The notes: generated from the sequence alone by a model not told the origin. Numbered from the stretch's first letter, positions 1-5,496 are shown. The stretch: DNA of 5,496 bases from Desulfobacteraceae bacterium (GCA_022712835.1 JAFLJU010000429.1:1-5496); one strand, 5' to 3'. Made by a program: numbers and translations.

Positions 1-18
1 TTGACAGACGGTTAAAAA

Positions 19-39
19 AGCAAAATTTTAAATTTTGCT
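19..39. repeat. AT-rich palindrome, candidate operator or activator site
   Basis: The 10-nt arm AGCAAAATTT (19-28) is followed by one central T (29) and its exact reverse complement AAATTTTGCT (30-39). The right half is partly repeated one helical turn downstream: TAAATTTTG occurs at 29-37 and again at 39-47. The site lies about 150-170 bp upstream of the predicted start point of the sigma-54-like promoter at 166-181, a usual distance for a bacterial enhancer-binding protein. Read on the minus strand it is followed by a run of six T, so a weak minus-strand terminator is an alternative. No minus-strand gene is convincing here, and the one-base loop is poor for a terminator. The symmetry is directly visible; the function is inferred. 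Confidence 0.45.
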
Positions 40-165
40 AAATTTTGGAATCATTCTAAATCCTTTTTGAATTTTCCATAAAAAAGTAAAAAAAACAAGA
101 TGTAAAAAAAAATCTTTCAAATATAAGTATCTGTATTTACAGTTCATGTTCTTTGAAAATTTATT

Positions 166-181
166 TGGCATGGTTTCTGCT
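166..181 (+). promoter_or_regulatory. Candidate sigma-54 (-24/-12) promoter for the response-regulator gene
   Basis: The sequence TGGCAT-N5-CTGCT matches the RpoN consensus TGGCAC-N5-TTGCW at 5 of 6 upstream and 3 of 4 downstream core positions plus the final W. The key GG (167-168) and GC (179-180) dinucleotides are ten bases apart, as required. Transcription would start near 192, leaving a leader of about 64 nt before the ATG at 256. An overlapping sigma-70 reading is possible: TTGGCA (165-170) and TATACT (186-191). Each box matches 5 of 6 consensus bases, but the spacer is only 15 nt. The sigma-54 reading is preferred because its spacing is exact and an upstream palindrome is present. The rest of 1-255 is AT-rich with A-tracts near 80-85, 88-95 and 104-112, and I see no convincing gene in it. 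Confidence 0.5.
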
Positions 182-192
182 AATGTATACTG

Positions 193-216
193 ACAATTGT
201 ATTGATAATTGTATTG
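193..216. repeat. Two-copy 12-bp tandem repeat in the leader
   Basis: Two consecutive 12-bp units (193-204 and 205-216) share AATTGTATTG and differ only at the second base (C or T). They lie just downstream of the predicted start point and upstream of the response-regulator ribosome-binding region. They could bind a regulator or be chance repetition in AT-rich DNA; nothing in the sequence decides between these. Confidence 0.4.
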
Positions 217-255
217 CAAAGGTTAAACCCGTTTTTTAAAGGTAATTGAGAAAAG

Positions 256-666
256 ATGAAACAAAACTCCCTTCACATCATGCTTATTGACAGCGATCAA
301 CATGTGCGTGATTCCCTGAACCTTTTTTTTGAGGGGAGCCAGACAGATTTTTTGATTTTTAAATCTGGCATAGAGGGACTCAATTCCCTGAAATACCAAA
401 AGATTGATGTGGTGATTGCCGACTATTTTTTACCGGACATGGATGGAATCGAATTTTTAACCAAGGCCGCACAAATTCATCCAGATGCCACAAGAATTTT
501 AATGGCCACCATGACCAACGATGAGATGGCGATGGGAATTGCGCGGACCGGAATTGATCAATTTATTGAAAAGCCGATTACAGTGGATTCTTTGGAGACG
601 ATTATCAAAGAATTGGAAATTATCAAGCGGTCTAGAAAGTGTCCGGGTGGGAAATTGAAGGAATAA
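256..666 (+). CDS. Stand-alone response-regulator receiver domain protein
   Basis: This 136-residue protein is a single CheY-like receiver domain with no output domain. The expected landmarks are present. An acidic pocket begins at Asp12 in IDSD and is followed by Arg18. The predicted phospho-acceptor is Asp56 in VVIADYFLPDMDG. The conserved Lys-Pro is K106-P107 in FIEKP near the end of the fold. The second Asp of the usual acidic pair (CheY Asp13) appears to be Ser13, with Asp14 next to it, and the conserved Thr/Ser switch position falls at Ala84-Thr85, so metal binding and signalling may be atypical. The tail after about residue 120 is short and basic (KRSRK). The ATG at 256 has only a weak purine-rich ribosome site (GAGAAAAG). 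No kinase is in view. The protein would act in the cytoplasm through protein contacts. Its position 70 bp upstream of the Hdr-like genes on the same strand suggests a shared operon or shared control. The family call is secure; the partner is unknown. Confidence 0.9.
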   Translation: MKQNSLHIMLIDSDQHVRDSLNLFFEGSQTDFLIFKSGIEGLNSLKYQKIDVVIADYFLPDMDGIEFLTKAAQIHPDATRILMATMTNDEMAMGIARTGIDQFIEKPITVDSLETIIKELEIIKRSRKCPGGKLKE

Positions 667-686
667 CCATCTGTGGTTTGTTTTTT
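665..686 (+). terminator. Weak hairpin plus T-run after the response-regulator gene
   Basis: AACCA (665-669) can pair with TGGTT (674-678) across the loop TCTG, and a T-rich tract follows (677-686, with one G). The stem has only five pairs, two of them G-C, and it begins within the stop codon, so full termination is doubtful. It may be a leaky terminator or attenuator that lowers expression of the downstream genes, or it may be chance. Confidence 0.25.
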
Positions 687-724
687 AAGCAGGTATCGAG
701 ATAGTTTTAATTAGGTGCATTATT

Positions 725-739
725 GGGAGAATTGTTTTG
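725..739 (+). promoter_or_regulatory. Ribosome-binding site supporting a TTG start
   Basis: GGGAGA at 725-730 stands six bases before the TTG at 737-739, which opens the long frame of the membrane Hdr-like gene. The first in-frame ATG is at 800, and its only purine-rich stretch (AAGGA, 794-798) is one base away, too close to work well. The TTG is therefore the better start. Both starts keep every cysteine motif, because the first ligand is Cys25 counted from the TTG. Confidence 0.6.
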
Positions 740-3055
740 GGGAATAATACCATTGATCAAAATTTATTCAAAGAAGTAAAAGAACTTGGCGCCAAGGACA
801 TGGAGTTGTGCATGCAATGCGGAAATTGTGCCGCAACCTGCCCCTTGTCAACTGGTACCACTACGTTTCCGCGAAAGATATATAGGTATCTTCAGCTGGG
901 GCTGAAAGATAAATTGCTGGAATCACCGGAACCCTGGCTGTGCTATTATTGTGGTGACTGCAACACCGATTGCCCCCGGGGGGCGGAACCTGCCGAGACC
1001 ATGATGGCCACACGACGCTGGCTGACCACTCAGTTTGACTGGACCGGTCTTGCCCGTCTGTTTTATTCATCCCCCAAATGGCAGGTGGGTGCTTTCTTGG
1101 CCGTAACCCTGGCCATTGTTCTGCTGTTTGTCTTTGGCCACGGGGAGGTGATTACCGATCGGGTGGTTCTGAATTCATTTGCTCCCGTCCATTGGGTCCA
1201 CATAGGGGACCAGATCATGTTTGGGATTCTCGGGGCCTTGCTCCTTTCAAACGGATTTCTCATGTATCGGGGGATCATGCAGGGGACCAAGATTCCCCTT
1301 AGGCTGTACCTGACCCAGGCCCCCATCTTTTTGCTCCACTATCTGACACAAAAAAGGTGGCGCAAGTGCGGGACCGGGCCCAGTAGTCGATGGATACGGC
1401 ATTTCTTCCTGTTTTCAGGTTATGTCACCATGGAAGTGCTCATCATCGGTTTCCTTGAGGCCTTCCAGACAGATATTGTCCATCCCTTTTGGCATCCCAC
1501 GAGAATATTTGGTTACTATGCCACCATCTCCATCATGCTGGTTTCAGGCAATATGTTGTACAGCCGGTGGTATTTAAAGGAAGAAAAGCTTCATAGGTAT
1601 TCGGATTTTACAGATGTCTTTTTTCTGATTTTGTTATTTATCACGGCTTTTACCGGAATTTTGGTGCATTTTTTCCGTCTGGCCGAATGGCCCATTGCCA
1701 CCTATTCTATTTATTCACTCCATGTGGGCATCGTTGTGGGCATGCTCAGCATCATGCTTCCCTTTGGTAAACTCTCCCATCTTTTTTACCGGCCCCTGGC
1801 TATTTTTCTGACCACCTTAAAAGAAAAGGCTGTCAAAGAATCCCAGGTTGATTTTGAGACCGTGACAAAGGATGTGGGGGATAATTTCATGAGTTGCATG
1901 CAGTGTGGCACTTGCTCAGGGGTCTGTCCCTGGAGTCAGATTGCCTATTTCAGCCCCCGGCAGATACTTCGGAACATCAGCCTTGAAACCTGCACCCAGG
2001 CAACAGTGGATACCGCGTCCTGGGATTGTGCCACCTGTGGGGCCTGTGTGGACAATTGCCCCCGGGGCATTGAAATAATTGATTTGGTAAAATCAGTCCG
2101 TTCCCAAACGGTTGCGGCCAAAAAACTTCCCAAAATGTTTGCGCCACCCATAAAAAGTCTGAAAGCCCGTGGCAATCCCTGGAACGGCAATCCGTCTGAT
2201 CGAGGTGCCTGGGCCGGGGGGGTGATGCCCGCCTTTGATCAGGGCATGGAGTATTGTCTTTTCACCTGCTGTACCACCGCATTCGACACAAGCCTTTCCA
2301 AGGGTGGTGAGAGGGCAGGGCTAGCTCTTGCAAAATTGCTCACCCATGCAAACGTCTCCTTTGGCACCCTGGGGGGAGACGAAAACTGTTGTGGAGACCT
2401 GGCATCTGCCATTGGCGGAAACCAGGTGTTTTCAGATCTTGAAAAGAAAAATACAGATCGGTTCATGGCTGCCGGGGTTCAAAAGATTCTGACATCTTCC
2501 CCCCATTGTATGAATACCTTTAATAAACAATATGGTGAACTCAAAAATACTGTTCAAAGTGAGCATTATATTGAACTTTTTGACAGGCTAATTTCAAAAG
2601 GGCAGATAACCTTGTCAAGAGCGATTGATCAAACGGTCACCTATCATGATCCTTGTTACCTCGGGCGTCATAATGGGATTTACGATGCGCCCAGAAGGGT
2701 GCTTAACAGCATCCCGGGACTGAAACTTATCGAAATGGATAATAACAGGGGAAGAAGTCTTTGCTGCGGTGGCGGCGGCGGGGGACCCTGGAAGCAATAT
2801 CCAACCGAGCACAGGTTTGGCGTTGTACGGGTACGCCAGGCCATGAAAACAGGGGCAAGTGTCATTGCAACGGCCTGTCCCTATTGTATCCGGATGCTCA
2901 ATGAAGCCATTGTCGAGCTGAATGTTGGGAATAGTATAAAGGTTCAGGATATATCTGAACTGCTGTTAACCTCGGTTGAATTTTTCGATGGAAAACCAAA
3001 TACAAAAATAGATACCAAAACCATATGCCTTGAGCAGGAGGACTGTCATGTCTGA
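737..3055 (+). CDS. Membrane Hdr-like fusion: HdrC / cytochrome b (NarI-DsrM-like) / HdrC / CCG (HdrB-HdrD-like)
   Basis: This 772-residue predicted electron-transfer protein has four parts. Residues 25-79 form an HdrC-like ferredoxin domain with two cysteine sets: C25-C28-C31-C35 and C69-C72-C75-C79. Residues about 115-350 carry six hydrophobic helices (near 116-134, 157-177, 221-243, 257-277, 292-313, 326-347). Histidines 201, 222, 329 and 348 are candidate heme b ligands, as in NarI/DsrM-type subunits. Basic residues cluster in the loops predicted to be inside (178-210, 277-287, 345-352), so both ends should be cytoplasmic. Residues 387-441 repeat the HdrC-like domain (C387-C390-C393-C397 and C431-C434-C437-C441). 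Residues about 504-720 hold two CCG domains. The first has C511/C512, C551-C552-G and C591; the second has C640, C676-C677-G and C714-x2-C717. In the first, the usual CxxC reads S588-P-H-C591. Such domains in HdrB/HdrD hold non-cubane [4Fe-4S] clusters that handle disulfides. The 3' end overlaps the HdrA-like gene by 8 bp, so the products are probably partners. Family membership is clear; the substrate is not. A quinone plus a DsrC-like or other disulfide is the best guess. Confidence 0.9.
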   Translation: MGNNTIDQNLFKEVKELGAKDMELCMQCGNCAATCPLSTGTTTFPRKIYRYLQLGLKDKLLESPEPWLCYYCGDCNTDCPRGAEPAETMMATRRWLTTQFDWTGLARLFYSSPKWQVGAFLAVTLAIVLLFVFGHGEVITDRVVLNSFAPVHWVHIGDQIMFGILGALLLSNGFLMYRGIMQGTKIPLRLYLTQAPIFLLHYLTQKRWRKCGTGPSSRWIRHFFLFSGYVTMEVLIIGFLEAFQTDIVHPFWHPTRIFGYYATISIMLVSGNMLYSRWYLKEEKLHRYSDFTDVFFLILLFITAFTGILVHFFRLAEWPIATYSIYSLHVGIVVGMLSIMLPFGKLSHLFYRPLAIFLTTLKEKAVKESQVDFETVTKDVGDNFMSCMQCGTCSGVCPWSQIAYFSPRQILRNISLETCTQATVDTASWDCATCGACVDNCPRGIEIIDLVKSVRSQTVAAKKLPKMFAPPIKSLKARGNPWNGNPSDRGAWAGGVMPAFDQGMEYCLFTCCTTAFDTSLSKGGERAGLALAKLLTHANVSFGTLGGDENCCGDLASAIGGNQVFSDLEKKNTDRFMAAGVQKILTSSPHCMNTFNKQYGELKNTVQSEHYIELFDRLISKGQITLSRAIDQTVTYHDPCYLGRHNGIYDAPRRVLNSIPGLKLIEMDNNRGRSLCCGGGGGGPWKQYPTEHRFGVVRVRQAMKTGASVIATACPYCIRMLNEAIVELNVGNSIKVQDISELLLTSVEFFDGKPNTKIDTKTICLEQEDCHV
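3036..3041 (+). promoter_or_regulatory. Strong ribosome-binding site inside the upstream gene
   Basis: AGGAGG lies six bases before the ATG at 3048, within the last codons of the preceding gene. Together with the 8-bp overlap (ATG at 3048, TGA of the upstream gene at 3053-3055), it fixes the start of the HdrA-like gene and points to translational coupling and matched production of the two proteins. Confidence 0.85.
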
Positions 3056-5496
3056 AAGAATCGGATTCTATATCTGTCACTGCGGTATTAATATCGCCTA
3101 CCGGGTTCGGGTGACGGAAATCGCCGCCTATGCAGCAAGTTTCCCGGGGGTGGTTGTCGCACGGGATTATTTGTTTATGTGTTCTGATCCTGGTCAGGAA
3201 CTCATTGAAAGTGATATTAAAAAACATAATTTGACCCGGGTGGTGGTGGCTTCTTGTTCACCACGGATGCATGAGAAAACATTCAGATCAGCTTGTGCCA
3301 GGGGAGGCTTAAACCCCTACCACGCCTTTCATATGGTCTGCGTCAGGGAACACGGATCATGGGTAACGGAAAATGAGGACGAGGCCACGGAAAAAGCCAG
3401 GATTATTGTTCGGGCAGGGCTTAAAAGAGTCTCTTTTCAGGATACGCTGATCCCAAGTGAGTTTTCGGTTAATTCAAACTCCCTGGTCGTGGGGGGGGGG
3501 ATCGCCGGAATGCAGGCAGCCATTGATATTGCAAGTTCCGGCTTCCGGGCATACCTGGTTGAAAAAGAGCCCACCGTGGGCGGGCATATGCTTCAATATG
3601 ACAAGGCCTTTCCCACCCTGGATTGTACCGCCTGTATTGGAACCCCTAAAATGGTGGCCGTGGGCCAGGATAAAAATGTGGAGTTGAGAAGCTATTGTGA
3701 GGTGGAGGATGTCTCAGGCTTTGTGGGCAACTTCAAGGTGACCCTCAATAATAAGGCAAGATACGTTAAGACCAATTGTACCGGGTGCGCGGATTGTTCC
3801 AAGGTATGTCCGGTTGAGTTCCCAAATGAATGGGATGTGAACACCAAGATGCGCAAGGCAATTTACCTGTCTTTTCCCCAGGCCGTACCCGTCCGGTACG
3901 TGATTGATAAAAGAACCAAGGCGCCTTGTAAAACCTCCTGTCCTGCCGGAACCAATGTTCAGGGGTATGTACAGATGGTTAAAGTCGGTAATTACCAGCA
4001 AGCCTTGAATCTGATCATGGAGCGCCTTCCCCTTCCGGGAGTCCTGGGAAGGGTTTGTCCCCATCCTTGCGAAAGTGACTGTCGAAGAGGGTTGGTGGAC
4101 TCGTCTATTGCCATCCGGGATTTAAAACGATTTGCGGCGGATAATGCCAACCTGGCCGATGTTCCCCAGCCGGAAGTCGAAGAGATTGACAAACGGGTGG
4201 CTATCATCGGATCGGGTCCGGTGGGACTTACCGTGGCCTATTATCTGAGGCGCAAGGGGTTTAAGCCTACTATTTTTGAAGCCATGGAAAAACCCGGCGG
4301 ACTGCTGAGAACCGGTATCCCGGATTATAGATTGCCCCCGGCCATACTGGACCAGGAAATTTACCATATTCTTTCCACTGGGGTGGAACTTAAAACCGGC
4401 CAGGCACTGGGAGCTGATTTTACCCTGGCAAGCCTTAAATCCGACGGGTTTGATGCCATCTTCCTAGGAATCGGCGCCCATGTGCCGGTTAAGATGAATA
4501 TCGAAAATGAAGAGGCGGACGGGGTGGTGGATGCCGTGCCATTCTTGCGCAGGGAAAATCTTGAAAGACCCGGGTCTGCCAAGAAACGGGTGGTGGTCAT
4601 CGGCGGCGGAAACGTGGCCATGGATGCGGCAAGGGTTGCCGTGAGATCCGGGGCCGAGACCGTAGCGGTTGTCTACAGAAGAAGTGAAAATGAGATGCCA
4701 GCTGACCATGAAGAAATTGAAGGTGCCAAGGAAGAAGGGGTTGAATTTTTTAACCTTGTGGGACCTAAAAAAGTGGTCATTGAAAATAATAAGGTGATCG
4801 GCATTGAATGTATTAAAAATGAACTGGGTCCCGCCGATGCCAGCGGACGAAGGCGACCGATTCCGGTTGAAGGAAGCGAATATATCATTGAGTGTGATAT
4901 GATCATTCCCGCCATTGGCCAGAGAGTTGAGTCTGCACCGGTTCTAAAGGATACTCCCATTGATTTGACCGCCTGGGGAACCTTTACGGTTGATTCGGAT
5001 ACCATGGAAACCTCAATACCCGGCGTGTTTGCCGCAGGGGATGCCGTAACCGGACCTGCCACCGTGGTCGAGGCCATAGCCGGCGGTCATAAGGTGGTCA
5101 CCGCCATTGAGCGGTATTTAAACCAGGAAATGGATTTGTTCGACCAGGAAAGAAAAGCCCCTGAGGCGGTGTCGGTTGAAGATGATTTTGTTCCTCTTCC
5201 AGAAGGTGCTGCCCTCGTAGCCAGGGCCAAATCGGCTTTTATAGACCCTTCTGAAAGAAAGTTCAATTTTGACGAAGTGGACCTGGGCCTTTCCGAAAAA
5301 TCTGCCCAGAGCGATGCGGATAAATGCATCAACTGCGGCGGCTGCTGCGAATGCAAGCTGTGCGTGGATGAGTGCAAGGCCGGTGCCATTGACCATGAGA
5401 TCAAAGATGAAAAGGAAGTCATTGATGTGGGGTCGATCATCATCGCCACAGGCTTTGATCCTTTGGACCCCACCCCCATGCTTCAATACGGGTACG
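3048..5496 (+). CDS. hdrA: HdrA-family flavoprotein with an in-frame GltD/DPYD-like NAD(P)H module (3' end beyond window)
   Basis: The frame is open from the ATG to the window edge (816 codons), so the protein is C-terminally incomplete. Residues 1-140 are the HdrA N-terminal domain (C10-H-C12-G, MCSDPG at 44-49, ASCSPRMHE at 68-76). Residues 146-240 hold the HdrA FAD-binding start (VVGGGIAGMQAA) and FPTLDCTAC with Cys193/Cys196. A ferredoxin motif follows (C244-C247-C250-C254-P). At about residue 290 the HdrA sequence gives way to a GltD-like unit. Its Fe-S domain has C294-C298 and C337-C341-C345, fewer cysteines than the seven usual in GltD. Its FAD motif is GSGPVG (388-393), followed by GGLLRTGIPDYRLP. 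Its NAD(P) motif is GGGNVAMDAAR (519-529), with Y543-R544-R545 hinting at NADPH. GVFAAGD (659-665) closes it. A cysteine-rich stretch (C760-C776) then leads back into typical HdrA sequence (VGSIIIATGFDP). HdrA is the flavin subunit of heterodisulfide reductases and can bifurcate electrons. The GltD part should bring NAD(P)H to it. The product is cytoplasmic, presumably docked on the membrane protein encoded just upstream. The usual Cys of the REQCSWVH-type motif is Gly103. Confidence 0.92.
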   Translation, partial: MSERIGFYICHCGINIAYRVRVTEIAAYAASFPGVVVARDYLFMCSDPGQELIESDIKKHNLTRVVVASCSPRMHEKTFRSACARGGLNPYHAFHMVCVREHGSWVTENEDEATEKARIIVRAGLKRVSFQDTLIPSEFSVNSNSLVVGGGIAGMQAAIDIASSGFRAYLVEKEPTVGGHMLQYDKAFPTLDCTACIGTPKMVAVGQDKNVELRSYCEVEDVSGFVGNFKVTLNNKARYVKTNCTGCADCSKVCPVEFPNEWDVNTKMRKAIYLSFPQAVPVRYVIDKRTKAPCKTSCPAGTNVQGYVQMVKVGNYQQALNLIMERLPLPGVLGRVCPHPCESDCRRGLVDSSIAIRDLKRFAADNANLADVPQPEVEEIDKRVAIIGSGPVGLTVAYYLRRKGFKPTIFEAMEKPGGLLRTGIPDYRLPPAILDQEIYHILSTGVELKTGQALGADFTLASLKSDGFDAIFLGIGAHVPVKMNIENEEADGVVDAVPFLRRENLERPGSAKKRVVVIGGGNVAMDAARVAVRSGAETVAVVYRRSENEMPADHEEIEGAKEEGVEFFNLVGPKKVVIENNKVIGIECIKNELGPADASGRRRPIPVEGSEYIIECDMIIPAIGQRVESAPVLKDTPIDLTAWGTFTVDSDTMETSIPGVFAAGDAVTGPATVVEAIAGGHKVVTAIERYLNQEMDLFDQERKAPEAVSVEDDFVPLPEGAALVARAKSAFIDPSERKFNFDEVDLGLSEKSAQSDADKCINCGGCCECKLCVDECKAGAIDHEIKDEKEVIDVGSIIIATGFDPLDPTPMLQYGY
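3491..3500 (+). repeat. Ten-G homopolymer in the HdrA FAD-binding motif
   Basis: Ten consecutive G span the last base of codon 148 and all of codons 149-151 (three glycines of VVGGGIAG). As written, the tract is in frame with both flanks. It is a natural slippage site: loss or gain of one G would shift the frame near residue 151 and cut off the protein. It is equally a place where a read error could occur. Confidence 0.8.

Noticed and set aside
1..30. Sigma-70 promoter beginning with TTGACA at base 1
   Set aside because: The -35 match is perfect, but no acceptable -10 box follows at 16-18 bases, and no gene starts nearby that would use it.
194..207. IHF-like site near TTGATA in the leader
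   Set aside because: The inverted consensus needs four bases between YAA and TTGATW; here there are five, and the site lies downstream of the predicted start point.
28..219. Minus-strand open frame of 63 codons in the AT-rich leader
   Set aside because: Its composition simply mirrors AT-rich DNA (many Lys, Phe, Tyr, Asn). It has no recognisable domain and it overlaps the promoter elements.
973..983. Self-complementary CCCCCGGGGG, echoed by CCCCGGGG near 2060
   Set aside because: Both encode the Cys-Pro-Arg-Gly that ends an HdrC-like motif, so the palindrome follows from codon choice at a conserved protein motif.
3624..3635. Selenocysteine codon in the HdrA DCxAC motif, as known for some HdrA proteins
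   Set aside because: The codon at residue 193 is TGT (Cys), and no in-frame TGA occurs before the window end.
3457..3687. Plus-strand 76-codon frame within the HdrA-like gene
   Set aside because: It is an out-of-frame shadow. The HdrA frame crosses the G tract without interruption, and the shadow has no motif.
3714..5486. Several long minus-strand open frames (for example 3714-4064, 4673-5077, 5087-5479 and 5118-5486)
   Set aside because: All lie opposite the continuous HdrA::GltD reading frame, whose cofactor motifs are unmistakable. They overlap one another and show no family features.

Overview
The window looks like a chromosomal fragment of a strictly anaerobic bacterium, most likely a sulfate-reducing or related Desulfobacterota (Desulfobacterales-type). 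This is inferred from protein families: heterodisulfide-reductase (Hdr)-like proteins packed with Fe-S and CCG motifs, a membrane cytochrome-b module fused to them, an HdrA carrying an NAD(P)H-oxidoreductase insertion, and a plausible sigma-54 promoter. No marker gene fixes the taxon.

Layout. Bases 1-255 are a strikingly AT-rich, apparently non-coding leader. It holds a near-perfect palindrome (19-39), A-tracts (about 80-112), a good match to a -24/-12 sigma-54 promoter (166-181) and a 12-bp tandem repeat (193-216). Bases 256-666 encode a stand-alone response-regulator receiver domain. A 70-bp gap follows, with a weak hairpin plus T-run and then a GGGAGA ribosome-binding site. Bases 737-3055 encode a 772-residue membrane protein that joins an HdrC-like ferredoxin domain, a six-helix NarI/DsrM-like cytochrome b domain, a second HdrC-like ferredoxin domain and a two-CCG HdrB/HdrD-like domain. 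It overlaps by 8 bp an HdrA-family gene that starts at 3048 and runs off the window end (816 codons visible). That HdrA is interrupted in frame by a complete GltD/DPYD-like FAD/NAD(P)H module and then resumes HdrA sequence.

Working model (inference). The two large genes are translationally coupled and probably encode one complex. The HdrA::GltD subunit would exchange electrons with NAD(P)H, and perhaps with ferredoxin, through its flavins and clusters. The membrane HdrC-cytb-HdrC-HdrD subunit would connect these to the quinone pool through heme b and to a thiol/disulfide partner through its CCG site. All Fe-S domains are predicted to be cytoplasmic. The receiver-domain protein just upstream may regulate the module. 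The individual families are known. The points most worth checking are the domain combination, the substituted cluster-ligand positions (Ser588 in the first CCG motif, Gly103 in HdrA), and the ten-G tract inside the HdrA FAD-binding motif.
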